Shown here: positions 41,863 through 50,045 of the stretch, piece after piece
Layout: each line of letters starts with the position of its first letter
Position numbering within the stretch: position 1 is the first letter of the stretch
Assembly (NCBI GenBank): GCA_937120475.1
Contig: CAKZJV010000007.1
Location: forward strand, 2,744,068-2,808,067
DNA: 64,000 nucleotides
DNA from: an uncultured Cryomorphaceae bacterium
GTDB lineage: Bacteria > Bacteroidota > Bacteroidia > Flavobacteriales > Schleiferiaceae
Direction: 5' to 3'
The notes under the pieces: generated by a model
Told to the model about the DNA's origin: nothing
The model's database searches: none
Seen by the model: the letters and a program-made list of their open reading frames with translations, nothing else
Translations under genes and position numbers: made by a program

Positions 41863-42491
41863 GGTTGTTTGGTGCTGGCCTCCTCTTTTTGTTGGCGGTG
41901 CTTCCGGTTAAGTCGCTCCACTACCAGGGGAGTAATGTCAAATTCCTCATTGGCACTCAGCATAATGCTGGTGGGGTCATAGCTCAGTATGTAATCCAGT
42001 TGGTACTCCTGCTTTATCTTGTTCAGTACGGTATCCATATCATCCTTCATCTTTTTGTAGAGCTCCTGTTCCTGTAAAGCCAGTTGGTTGGTCTTTTCAT
42101 CCCGGTAACGGATGAGGGTCTGGCGGGTTCTTTCCAAATCCATTTGAGCTTCCTGTAACTCCTGTTGATTCATGCTTTCGGCCCTTTGTTGCAGTATGCT
42201 AAAATTTTCCTCCAGCACTTTGGAGCGACTGGCCAGGTCGGCTTCCACGCGCTTCACTTTTTCCTGTAACTCTGCACTGAGCTTTTTGTGGTATTCGTAG
42301 TTTTTGGTGAGTGAATCGGGATTTACGTAAGCAATGTGTGCCGCCCTGAACCCACCGTCTTTTAAACGCTGTTCCACTTCGGCTGAAGCACTTGGTTTTT
42401 CCGGTTCGGCCGGTGTTTCGTAAACCTTCCAAAACAGAAAGGCCACGGCAATTATCAGCAGGATGCTCAATACAGTGTTGAATACTTTCAT
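41859..42491 (-). CDS. OmpH/Skp family periplasmic chaperone-like protein
   Basis: 210 residues. An N-terminal hydrophobic anchor (residues 7-22) without a clear cleavage site, then the OmpH fold: AAHIAYVNPDSL strand, a long charged coiled coil between about 65 and 150 and YILSYDPTSIML closing the body domain. Skp-type proteins hold unfolded outer-membrane proteins in the periplasm; an uncleaved anchor would tether this one to the inner membrane. The Gln/Lys-rich C-terminus is unstructured. Coupled to the acidic lipoprotein. Confidence 0.8.
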   Translation of the reverse strand: MKVFNTVLSILLIIAVAFLFWKVYETPAEPEKPSASAEVEQRLKDGGFRAAHIAYVNPDSLTKNYEYHKKLSAELQEKVKRVEADLASRSKVLEENFSILQQRAESMNQQELQEAQMDLERTRQTLIRYRDEKTNQLALQEQELYKKMKDDMDTVLNKIKQEYQLDYILSYDPTSIMLSANEEFDITPLVVERLNRKHRQQKEEASTKQP

Positions 42492-42569
42492 AAAGCGTAC
42501 ATTTATTAAGAGGGCTAAATTATGGAAAAGGCCAGAAGCGAACCAATAGGGAAAAAGAAGATGAAGGTT

Positions 42570-42577
42570 TAACTTTG
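42570..42577 (+). promoter_or_regulatory. Bacteroidota -7 element TAACTTTG
   Basis: Perfect TAnnTTTG 5 bp before the ATG of the 46-residue gene, the same geometry as at other starts in this window. Confidence 0.6.
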
Positions 42578-42582
42578 GGGCA

Positions 42583-42723
42583 ATGGATAAAAAACCCTCA
42601 TCTAAAGAATATCAAATACCCGTGCTGGGAAGTTTGGGCTTACTGGCTTTGGGATATCGCGGTGTAGAAGCCTGGCGCAAGGTGCGTGATGAAGCTCCTA
42701 ACCATCAGTCTGAAAAGGATTAA
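42583..42723 (+). CDS. 46-residue small protein
   Basis: A frame of 46 codons with a TAACTTTG promoter element just before its ATG. The product is lysine- and serine-rich at the N-terminus, then VLGSLGLLALGYRGVEAW, then a charged tail ending QSEKD. The 12-residue Leu/Gly-rich middle could be a short membrane or amphipathic segment. It is too short for automatic gene calling but has the promoter, composition and clean stop of a real gene. I do not know a characterised relative. It lies between ompH (divergent) and the Omp28-like gene. Confidence 0.65.
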   Translation: MDKKPSSKEYQIPVLGSLGLLALGYRGVEAWRKVRDEAPNHQSEKD

Positions 42724-42794
42724 CATTAAGTTTACACGCACAGGTGTTTAATTTAACTTTTGGTACCTTTCGCGCCCTATAAAAAATTGACAGA

Positions 42795-44684
42795 ATGAAA
42801 AAACTTGTACTTGGATTGGTGGGAGCGCTTTTAAGCTTTCACTCAAATGCCCAAATCTTTTCAGAAGATTTTTCCAATGGAATTCCCAATACGTTTACCC
42901 TGGTGAATGTGGATGGTAAAACACCCAACACCAACGTAGGTTACGTAAACAATGCCTGGGTGGCGCGTACCATCGATGGCAACGGTTTAGCTGTAAGTAC
43001 GTCCTGGTACACCCCGGTGGGTGCGGCTGATGATTGGATGATCACTCCATCCATTTCCATTACCAGCGCCAATACTTACCTGGTGTGGAAGGCCGGTGCC
43101 CCCGACCAGAGTTATCCTGACGGATACGAGGTTTTGATTTCAACCACCGGTAATACGGTAGCGGATTTCACCAATCCCCCGGCCTATACCAATCCGGGTG
43201 AAAGTGCCCCCTTCGTAACCCGTGTTTTAGACCTGAGCTCTTACTCCGGTCAAAGTGTTTACATCGCTTTCCGCAACAATTCCAACGATCAGTTTTTGCT
43301 GTACGTGGATGATATCCTGGTGGACGTATTCTCCGGTTACGATGTTGCCGGTTCAGCGGTGGATCTTCCCAGTGTGGTAACCACCGGCAGTAACCTGAGT
43401 ATCAACGCTACTTTTGTAAACCAGGGCGGTCCTTTCGGTTCAGCCGATTTCAACTATATGGTAAATGGTGGAGCGGTAAATACCATGAGTCTTTCCAACC
43501 TGGGAGCCAACCCTACTGCTTCTATCAGCGCTACCCACTCGGCTTCTTTTACACCTTCAGCGGATGGTGCTTATGAAATTAAGCTGTGGATGGATAATAT
43601 TGATGGGAATGCCGATCAAAACAATAGTAATGATACCATCACCAAGGTGGTGTATGCAGTTAGCAACCCTCCTTCCCGTAAAGTGGTTATTGAAGAAAAA
43701 ACCGGAACCTGGTGCGGCTGGTGTCCCCGCGGTACCGTAGGGATGTATTATATGGCCACTACGTACCCGAATAGCTGCATTCCTATTGCGGTGCATAATG
43801 GCGACCCTATGGTGGTGAATAATTACGACAGTAATATCGGTACGGTGGCTCCGGGTGGCTATCCCGGTTCAGCGGTAGATCGTGTATTGGGTCCCGATCC
43901 TAATCGTGATGACCTGGAAGATGCTCATGACGAGCGCCTGGATGCAGTACCGGCTGCGGATGTGGCTATAACCGGCCATACCTACAATGCCAGTTCAGGT
44001 GCCATTACCCTGGATGTACAATCTACTTTTGCCCTGGCGGGTAATAATCTCGATTACCGTTATGCCCTGGTGGTGGTTGAAGATAGTGTAACGGGAAGCA
44101 GTGCAGGCTACGCCCAGGTTAACTATTACAGCTCTTCTTCTCAAAACCTGCCTTTAACCGGAGCTGGTCGCAACTGGCAAACTTCACCCAACCCGGTGCC
44201 CGCCAGCCAAATGGTGTATGACCACGTGGCCCGTGGTATTTTCCCCGGTTTCTTTGGAGCTGCGGGTAGTGTTCCTGCCACCATTGCCTTTAACCAAACG
44301 GTGAACTATACTTTCAGTATCAATTTGCCGAGCGCGGTTAATAACGATGCTAAAGTACACCTGGTGGTAATGCTATTGAATAACGACACTTACGAGGTGG
44401 TTAATGCCGAATCTATTGCATTGGGCGCTAATGTTAGTTTGAACGAGACTTCCGGTATTAACTTCGAAGTATTCCCTAACCCGGCCAGTGATGTGGTTAA
44501 GATTTCGGGCATTGCCGGAAAATATGAGGTAAGCTTGATTAACAGTGTTGGGCAGGTGGTGAAAACTGCTGGTTACAGTTCTGATGCCGAACTGAACTTA
44601 GAAAGCCTGGATGCCGGTGTGTACATTCTGCAGGTAATGGCTGATGGTGTTAGCGAATCCAGAAGGATTTCTATAGTACGCTAA
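42795..44684 (+). CDS. T9SS cargo with Omp28/thioredoxin-like domain
   Basis: 629 residues. Signal peptide; a choice-of-anchor J/cleaved-adhesin-like domain (about 22-180, FSEDFSNGIP to YVDDILVDVF); a CARDB-like region (185-290); an Omp28-related domain from 293 whose TGTWCGWCPRG gives Cys307 and Cys310, a thioredoxin-type CxxC; and a type A sorting domain from 553 (FEVFPNPASDVV, GVYILQV, final RISIVR). It should be exported through T9SS to the surface or medium. A disulphide oxidoreductase role is possible but unproven in Omp28 proteins. A strong terminator follows. Confidence 0.86.
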   Translation: MKKLVLGLVGALLSFHSNAQIFSEDFSNGIPNTFTLVNVDGKTPNTNVGYVNNAWVARTIDGNGLAVSTSWYTPVGAADDWMITPSISITSANTYLVWKAGAPDQSYPDGYEVLISTTGNTVADFTNPPAYTNPGESAPFVTRVLDLSSYSGQSVYIAFRNNSNDQFLLYVDDILVDVFSGYDVAGSAVDLPSVVTTGSNLSINATFVNQGGPFGSADFNYMVNGGAVNTMSLSNLGANPTASISATHSASFTPSADGAYEIKLWMDNIDGNADQNNSNDTITKVVYAVSNPPSRKVVIEEKTGTWCGWCPRGTVGMYYMATTYPNSCIPIAVHNGDPMVVNNYDSNIGTVAPGGYPGSAVDRVLGPDPNRDDLEDAHDERLDAVPAADVAITGHTYNASSGAITLDVQSTFALAGNNLDYRYALVVVEDSVTGSSAGYAQVNYYSSSSQNLPLTGAGRNWQTSPNPVPASQMVYDHVARGIFPGFFGAAGSVPATIAFNQTVNYTFSINLPSAVNNDAKVHLVVMLLNNDTYEVVNAESIALGANVSLNETSGINFEVFPNPASDVVKISGIAGKYEVSLINSVGQVVKTAGYSSDAELNLESLDAGVYILQVMADGVSESRRISIVR

Positions 44685-44706
44685 GAGCTTAGATTAAGAT
44701 TTAAAG

Positions 44707-44744
44707 AAAAACCGCCATGCTGAAAAGCGAGGCGGTTTTTTTTT
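44707..44744 (+). terminator. rho-independent terminator
   Basis: Stem AACCGCC/GGCGGTT with an interrupted loop, followed by nine T. Ends the Omp28-like gene. Confidence 0.9.
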
Positions 44745-44776
44745 ATGCCGTAAGTTTTTATTGGCGAGTATTTGAA

Positions 44777-45145
44777 TCAGGCTTGCCTGAGTATATTCTC
44801 CATCTTCTTGCCCCGGGCCAGTTCGTCCACCAGTTTATCGAGGTAGCGGGTTTTCCGGGTTAGCGGGGTTTCAATGTCCTCCACACGGTATCCACAAATT
44901 ACTCCTTTAATCAGGTGGGCGTTGGGGTTAAGGGTAGCTTTTTGAAAAAAGGTTTCAAAGGTGGCTTTTTCCTCTACCAATTGCTCCAGTTGCTTTTTAT
45001 CGAATCCGGTCAGCCATTCTATCACCTGGTGTAATTCTTCTTTACTGCGGCCCTTCTTCTCCACTTTGGTAACATAATGCGGATACACCGAGGCAAAAGT
45101 CATTTTGGCGATGCGGGCATCGTGTTCGGGGGTGGTGGTACTCAT
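44777..45145 (-). CDS. DUF2200 family protein
   Basis: 122 residues. [20 protein letters not shown] near the start and the [20 protein letters not shown] block are the DUF2200 signatures; the C-terminal [17 protein letters not shown] helix closes it. Cytoplasmic, function unknown. It precedes nothing on its strand but follows the DUF1801 gene after 20 bp, so the two form a small operon. Confidence 0.9.
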   Translation of the reverse strand: MSTTTPEHDARIAKMTFASVYPHYVTKVEKKGRSKEELHQVIEWLTGFDKKQLEQLVEEKATFETFFQKATLNPNAHLIKGVICGYRVEDIETPLTRKTRYLDKLVDELARGKKMENILRQA

Positions 45146-45165
45146 AACTTTAAGCTTTATGTTCG

Positions 45166-45558
45166 TTATTTCAATCTTTCCAAAACGCCTTTGCGCTTTA
45201 CGATGTTTTTATAGTCCCACTGAATTTCGCGGGATTTTCGGAGCCAGCGTTTCAGGTCGTCTGTGTCTATTTGCTCTACTGAGGTATAAAAGATGGAGGC
45301 ATCCTTGAATTTCTTGCCATGTACCTTCAGCTGCTCCTCTTCAAAACCCATTCCGCTCCAAAACATCAGGCGTATGCCAGCCTTCTGTTTGCTATAACCT
45401 ACAATTGGATTGTTTTCAAGGAACCAAACCGGGTGGGCGTGCCATAGCTTACCAGTGGCTTCGGTTAGCTCATGGTTTATGGTATTGGCTAACAGATTAC
45501 AGATTTCTCCATCTTCTTCAGTTTGCTGCCCATTGTAAGCCTTAATATCCGGAGTCAT
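45166..45558 (-). CDS. DUF1801 domain protein
   Basis: 130 residues. The [28 protein letters not shown] stretch (cut here to its parts) and [14 protein letters not shown] fit the DUF1801/YdhG-like fold, structurally related to the C-terminal domains of some iron-sulphur or phosphopantothenate-type proteins. Small stand-alone members are widespread and uncharacterised. First gene of the pair with DUF2200. Confidence 0.8.
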   Translation of the reverse strand: MTPDIKAYNGQQTEEDGEICNLLANTINHELTEATGKLWHAHPVWFLENNPIVGYSKQKAGIRLMFWSGMGFEEEQLKVHGKKFKDASIFYTSVEQIDTDDLKRWLRKSREIQWDYKNIVKRKGVLERLK

Positions 45559-45832
45559 TAAAGGAGTATTGAAGTGTGGGTGAAGTTACTAATTTGAAGA
45601 GTTTTCAGTATTAGCTTACGATAATTACCCGCAAATTTCAACTTTAAAAAGGAGTAGAGTGAACCCGGGAAATTAACCGCTCGAAGGCTGCTTTAAAGGC
45701 CGGTTTCAAGCTCTTCAAATGAAGCGTAACCATTTAACTAAGAGCTCTCTAAACTTCAAAGCAAAATTTTTAACAAGGTATTTCTGATCAGAAAATTATT
45801 ACCTTTATAGGGAAACAATAACTCTACTTATT
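45559..45832. other. intergenic region, divergent
   Basis: Between two divergent genes. No hairpin or gene. A TACCTTTA near 45801 resembles a -7 element for the plus-strand T9SS cargo with one mismatch. Confidence 0.4.
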
Positions 45833-47473
45833 ATGTCACACTCCAAAAACCTGTGGCTCAGGGCAAGCGCTTTTGCCTGGGCTGCACTGCTTTTAGCAGC
45901 AACCACCCTTTCACTCAATGCTCAAACCTATCAACCACCCATAGCGGTGGAGTATGCAAATCCAGCCGGTGTGGTAGGTGGGCAGTCATTACACTCCTCA
46001 AACTATTTGTTTCAGGATTTCACCCTGGCGGCTTATGATGACGGGAATGACGGTCAGGTAATCTGGCAGCACATTGTACCCGGTACCAATATTATTAATT
46101 GCTCCGGTACCATTCCCTACGTTGGTGGTTACAGCTACATTGAAGTGGGTGCGCTCCATAACAGCCCTACCGGAGCGCCATTCACCGCTTTTATAGCGTA
46201 CCATTTGGCGGGAACCGGCCATGCGGTGGACTTGTACGATTGGGACCCCTTTGCCTGTACCATGATATACAATACTACCTACACCTTATCCGCCAACCCG
46301 GTTCCCTCGCGTATCAGTATGGATAATCACATTGACTATGCCCTGGCTATCGGCTGGACGGATGCCGGCACCTTGAATACTGCGGTGTACGAAACGGGAA
46401 TCTTCGGGCCCAGCTTTATTCATACTATTGTGCCTACCATTGTACCCAATAATGTGGATGTGGCCTTTACCCATGGTTCCCAACTGTATGTGCATTATGT
46501 GTACAACGACCTGGGTACGCCTTCCGTTGAAGTGGTGGCGGAAGACTTTTGGGTAATGCGTGCTGCCGGAGCTCCAACGGTTTACGTACCGATTTATGAA
46601 GACCTCAATGTTTTAAGTGGTGCTTCAGCCGGTGATGTGTATTGCAATATCGATGGAGCCGACCACGGGCCTGATAACTGGGCTTATGCCTATACCGAAG
46701 ATCACCAGAACATATCCGTGCGCCTGATCGATGTGATTTCCGGTACCGGTCCGGCCACCTTTGTGGTGAACGATGGTACCATGGGTAACCTGGCCAATAA
46801 CCTGGCCCGCAATGAGGCGCCCATACTGTCGTATGACTTTACTTTCGACCTTATTAACGTAGGTTGGATTACCCGCGATGCCGGTCAGTCCTACGTAGGT
46901 TTGGAAATTTTCAGGGATGGTTCGGCCATTACCAGTGCCTTGGACTATTACCAGATTCCCAACAATCCGGGAGCGGCTAGTCCTACCCCGGTATTGTCTT
47001 TCAGTAAAATGACCGAGTTTTCTCCACCCTGGCTGTACGCTTTCTTTTCGGAGCAAGATGCTGCGGGTAACAAGAATTTCATGCACAAGTACCATGATAT
47101 GACGGTGAATACCAACTTTAAAACTGCTCCTGGCTCTTCGCATTCAGTAAACTGTCCGGACCATCAGAAAGGAGGGCATTTGTACGAGGAAAGTCTTGAA
47201 GAGACTCTGAAAAGCCTGGAGGTTTATCCCAACCCTTTCGTGAATGACTTTACCATCGATGATAGTGAGCTCAGCCTATCGGGTCAGGTGGAGGTTCACC
47301 TTCGCGATATGGGCGGTAAACGGATTATGACCCAAAGCGGAACTTTGGAGGAAGTGAATGCTGCCTTAAAGGGAAGTACCCGCCAACTGGGAACCGGTTC
47401 TTATCTTTTGGAGATCATTGCATCCGAAGGTGAGATCAGTAAAACCTGGAAAATTCAGAAAAGAGGGGAGTAA
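45833..47473 (+). CDS. secreted T9SS cargo protein
   Basis: 546 residues. Signal peptide to about LNAQ (residue 31), a ~430-residue beta-propeller-like region without motifs I can name, rich in Tyr, Asp, Asn and Gly, and a T9SS sorting domain from about 462 (LEVYPNPFVNDFTI, GSYLLEI, TWKIQK). Exported to the surface by the type IX system. The repeated YAYTEDHQNISVRLIDV-type and DYALAIGWTDAGTLN-type segments may be blades of one propeller. Function unknown. A bidirectional terminator follows. Confidence 0.82.
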   Translation: MSHSKNLWLRASAFAWAALLLAATTLSLNAQTYQPPIAVEYANPAGVVGGQSLHSSNYLFQDFTLAAYDDGNDGQVIWQHIVPGTNIINCSGTIPYVGGYSYIEVGALHNSPTGAPFTAFIAYHLAGTGHAVDLYDWDPFACTMIYNTTYTLSANPVPSRISMDNHIDYALAIGWTDAGTLNTAVYETGIFGPSFIHTIVPTIVPNNVDVAFTHGSQLYVHYVYNDLGTPSVEVVAEDFWVMRAAGAPTVYVPIYEDLNVLSGASAGDVYCNIDGADHGPDNWAYAYTEDHQNISVRLIDVISGTGPATFVVNDGTMGNLANNLARNEAPILSYDFTFDLINVGWITRDAGQSYVGLEIFRDGSAITSALDYYQIPNNPGAASPTPVLSFSKMTEFSPPWLYAFFSEQDAAGNKNFMHKYHDMTVNTNFKTAPGSSHSVNCPDHQKGGHLYEESLEETLKSLEVYPNPFVNDFTIDDSELSLSGQVEVHLRDMGGKRIMTQSGTLEEVNAALKGSTRQLGTGSYLLEIIASEGEISKTWKIQKRGE

Positions 47474-47493
47474 ACTTTTATGAATTGAAAATG

Positions 47494-47525
47494 ATAAGGC
47501 CACCTGCTTGCAGGTGGCCTTATTT
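47494..47525. terminator. bidirectional terminator between convergent genes
   Basis: A perfect 13-bp stem (ATAAGGCCACCTG/CAGGTGGCCTTAT) with a TT-G-C loop; short T runs on both sides. It lies between the convergent T9SS cargo and the PNPOx-type oxidase. Confidence 0.85.
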
Positions 47526-47612
47526 AATGTAAGCGCTACCGTTGCTTAACGAACGGTAAATAAGCTTTGATGCTGGCGGGATATGTGTACGGAAGCATAG
47601 TGGTCACCAAGC

Positions 47613-48188
47613 TTAAGGCTGCAGGAACACCCTGTTCCAATGGTCGCCTTCCCGTGAAAACAATTCCCTCCCATGCAGGCGGTTTTCGTTGAACTCCATG
47701 AACTCAATTCTCAGGGGCTTGATGGAGAAGCCCGACCATTCTGTTGGTCTGCGCACGGGTGTACTTTGCTCCTCAGATTTTCGTTTTTGCAACTCTTCAG
47801 TAAGTACTGCCGGATCTGATATTTCATGCCCTTGCTGGCTGATGAGGCTTACTATTTGTGAGTCCCGGTTACGGCCCTTGAAGTATTGATCGGCCCTTTT
47901 GGTATCCAGTGGCAGGGCTGTGCCCTGTATGCGAATCTGCCGCCCGGTTTCCGGCCACCAAAACACCAACGAAGCCTTGGGGTTCGCCAGAAGTTCTACT
48001 CCTTTTCTCGAATTCAGTGGACCGGTAATGACAAATTCACCATCAACCACTTCTTTTAAAGAAACAAAACGGGCGTTGGGGTATCCGTCTTGCCCAATGG
48101 AACTCAGGCAGCAGGCCGAAGGAATTCGCACGCTGCTTACTTCCAATTCTGCCTGGTACCATTCTTCGAACTTTTCAATGGGGTTCAT
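47613..48188 (-). CDS. pdxH: pyridoxamine 5'-phosphate oxidase family protein
   Basis: 191 residues from ATG 48188; the frame extends upstream but those residues do not resemble the family. FMN-binding split barrel: CCLSSIGQDGYPNARFVSLKEV, FVITGPLNSRKG, LVFWWPETGRQIRIQG and RNRDSQIVSLIS are the family strands, and the C-terminus RLHGRELFSREGD with W keeps the substrate-binding Arg-His. Oxidises pyridoxamine/pyridoxine phosphate to PLP. The usual N-terminal RxxY segment is missing, so PNPOx is the best call but a relative is possible. Confidence 0.82.
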   Translation of the reverse strand: MNPIEKFEEWYQAELEVSSVRIPSACCLSSIGQDGYPNARFVSLKEVVDGEFVITGPLNSRKGVELLANPKASLVFWWPETGRQIRIQGTALPLDTKRADQYFKGRNRDSQIVSLISQQGHEISDPAVLTEELQKRKSEEQSTPVRRPTEWSGFSIKPLRIEFMEFNENRLHGRELFSREGDHWNRVFLQP

Positions 48189-48310
48189 AGTGGATAAAAG
48201 TACGGTAAAGGCGCACATTAGTGGGTATGTACGGTACCGGTGCTTAGCCTGTTTAGTTGGAGTTGGGTAAGGGTAATCCTGATAATTGATTCTAAGCCGC
48301 ATTGGCTGAT

Positions 48311-48340
48311 TAAAAAAGCACGCCCGAAAGCGTGCTTTTA
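48311..48340 (-). terminator. rho-independent terminator
   Basis: Stem AAAAGCACG/CGTGCTTTT with a 8-nt loop; on the minus strand it ends in a T run, so it serves the T9SS cargo upstream (48365-49174). Confidence 0.85.
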
Positions 48341-48364
48341 TTTGTGAAAAACAGAAAGAATTTC

Positions 48365-49174
48365 TTAATCAACCAATACTAACTTACGTATAAATAGCCG
48401 TTCACCTTCGCCAATTATTCGTACAAAAATTGTTTTTGTATTTATTTCCTTTAAATCCAGCAATAAACGGGATTTATCCTCTTCTACTGGAATCACTTTC
48501 AGAACTTTTCCATTAACATCGGTTATTTCTACCCGGCTTACTTTGAAGGTCTGTCCAAACTGAAGTTCTACTTCCTGATCGGAAGAAGCGGGATTGGGAA
48601 AAATACTTATAGATTGGTCAAATACTTCTTGCTTAAGATTTTCCACTTTGGCTTGTCGCAACCTTTCCCAATCTGTAAATACTATAGGGTCATCCAAGTC
48701 TGCTTCATCCTTGGGCCTTTGAATGATGATCTCCACCCCCTCAGCGTGATGATAAGCCAACTGCAGGGTGTTTGTAGCATTGCGGAAAACTTCCCGTGCC
48801 GAAGGCAGGTACTCCCGGATTATTTCCACGCTGATCTCAATCTTAGGGATGGGATCAGGAATGCCATCAATCACTACCCAGGTCATGTACCCCTGGTTGA
48901 AAAGTATGTAGGCGTTGGTGGGTAAAAGCTCATGCTGGCTTGGGCTTGCCGTTACAGGGCCGGGGTCTGTTTTAGCCAGGGCGCAATCATCTTCGCAATT
49001 GTAGCCTGGGGGTATAGAAACATTATCACAACAGGCATCCACCCATCCGCGTGGTTCCAGTATAAGAACTTTGGAAACTTCCTTGCAATAAGAACCGTCC
49101 GGATTGCAAACCACGGCTTTGCCCAAAGCTCCGAAGGAGAGGGCTGCGCATAATAAAACAATAAACTTTTTCAT
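48365..49174 (-). CDS. Cys-rich T9SS cargo protein
   Basis: 269 residues. Signal peptide (MKKFIVLLCAALSFGALG), then a Cys-rich N-terminal module of about 50 residues with six Cys (VVCNPDG, YCKEV, DACCD, YNCEDDC), an unremarkable middle, and a T9SS type A sorting domain from about 188 (ISIFPNPASSD, VNGKVLKVI, final FIRKLVLVD). The Cys module resembles the small secreted protein encoded 28 bp upstream. Function unknown. Confidence 0.82.
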   Translation of the reverse strand: MKKFIVLLCAALSFGALGKAVVCNPDGSYCKEVSKVLILEPRGWVDACCDNVSIPPGYNCEDDCALAKTDPGPVTASPSQHELLPTNAYILFNQGYMTWVVIDGIPDPIPKIEISVEIIREYLPSAREVFRNATNTLQLAYHHAEGVEIIIQRPKDEADLDDPIVFTDWERLRQAKVENLKQEVFDQSISIFPNPASSDQEVELQFGQTFKVSRVEITDVNGKVLKVIPVEEDKSRLLLDLKEINTKTIFVRIIGEGERLFIRKLVLVD

Positions 49175-49202
49175 AATCTGATATTTTTAATGAGTACTTC
49201 AG

Positions 49203-49410
49203 CTAGCAGCAGCAATCGATTACCCACCCATCGGGCACTTCTACTTTTTCACAATTGGCTTCCTGCCATACTCCGTCAATTCGTACCCGGTCGATTCTTT
49301 CACAGGGCTCAGGAAAAAGAGGATCGGAGTTCACACAAAGAAATACGGTGGCGTTTAAGCCAAAAACACAAATTGCCGAAAAGGATCAGCGAGAAAATTA
49401 TCTTTTTCAT
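49203..49410 (-). pseudogene. small Cys-rich secreted protein, frameshifted
   Basis: ATG 49410 starts MKKIIFSLILFGNL, a signal peptide, but the frame ends early. Removing one T from the run at 49362-49366 (A5 on the plus strand) joins it to LNATVFLCVNSDP and on to VIDCCC with a stop at 49203: 68 residues, six Cys after the signal. The downstream part has no start of its own. It is either a one-base error or a natural frameshift in a homopolymer. The Cys spacing (C-x10-C-x16-C-x12-CCC) resembles the N-terminus of the 269-residue T9SS cargo that follows. Confidence 0.6.
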
Positions 49411-49625
49411 ATAAAAGGTTTAATTAATGGTGGTATAAAGTTAACAAAATATTGATTGGAAAAGTGTTGATTTTTTGATTGTTACAAGTGAGGATAGAAT
49501 GTAACGGATGAAGAGGTAGGAATAGAAAGGAAGCTTAATTCGCTATTTGTTTGGATTAGAATATTGATATTAAAGTGGCGTGAGCCTATGCGCCTTCGCG
49601 CTTTCAGAGCTTTGGCGATTAAAAA

Positions 49626-49646
49626 GACGCTCGCACTGGCGAGGGG
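49626..49646 (+). repeat. partial copy of GACGCTxGxGCxxGCGxGGGG repeat
   Basis: Right-hand half of the 35-bp repeat seen at 50011, 50357 and 51106 (GACGCTCGCACTGGCGAGGGG). Confidence 0.6.
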
Positions 49647-49691
49647 ATGGTTTTATAACAATTAATAGAATCCCTTAGGATAAGGCAAATA

Positions 49692-49733
49692 AAGCAATGT
49701 CATGCTGAGCGAAGTCGAAGTGTGACATTGCTT
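49692..49733. repeat. REP-like hairpin with TGAGCGAAGTCGAAG core
   Basis: Perfect 11-bp stem AAGCAATGTCA/TGACATTGCTT around the core TGAGCGAAGTCGAAG that also occurs at 13979-13993. Confidence 0.8.
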
Positions 49734-50010
49734 CAGACGTTTGGTATTTAATATGAGCCGTCATTCTGGACGCTTTTTTGCTGATCGCTTGTGCTTTAGC
49801 TTCAGCGATTGCGCAGCTTGCCCAAGCAAAGTCGAAGGATGGTCAGGATGAAAACTTAGGTTGTAGTCATTACCCGCGATACAACCGAACCGCTTGCGGT
49901 GAGCTCAGCAAAGCTAATCGCGCGGGAGCTGCTGGGAAGGATAGGTGCTGTATTAGCAGGGTACCAAAGCGTAGTGGGGTTGAAGTATAGTGGTAGGACG
50001 GTTTGTATTG

Positions 50011-50045
50011 TTTAGCACAAGCGTGACGCTTGCGCTAGCGCGGGG
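50011..50045 (+). repeat. 35-bp palindromic repeat, copy B
   Basis: TTTAGCACAAGCGTGACGCT followed by TGCGCTAGCGCGGGG. 32 of 35 bases match copy C in the same orientation. It contains the stop codon of the DUF4304-like gene. Confidence 0.85.

Larger units (their letters stand above)
49411..50034. other. repeat-rich intergenic region
   Basis: About 620 bp without a convincing gene. Contents: a partial copy of the GACGCTxG repeat (49626-49646), a perfect long hairpin with the TGAGCGAAGTCGAAG core (49692-49733), and the start of a full repeat copy (50011). A 70-codon open frame on the plus strand is built from these repeats and is not credible as a gene. Confidence 0.65.

Noticed and set aside
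38082-42491. alaS-OMP-OmpH region as an unusual outer-membrane assembly cluster
   Set aside because: The gene orientations are mixed, a promoter separates alaS from the barrel gene, and each gene is an ordinary envelope or housekeeping gene.
48189-48302. 38-residue N-terminal extension of the PNPOx-type oxidase
   Set aside because: It has no similarity to the family's N-terminal segment and there is a later ATG with a normal family start.
49778-49990. 70-codon open frame on the plus strand in the repeat island
   Set aside because: Its codons are made of repeat and REP-like sequence, with no signal peptide, promoter or recognisable motif.
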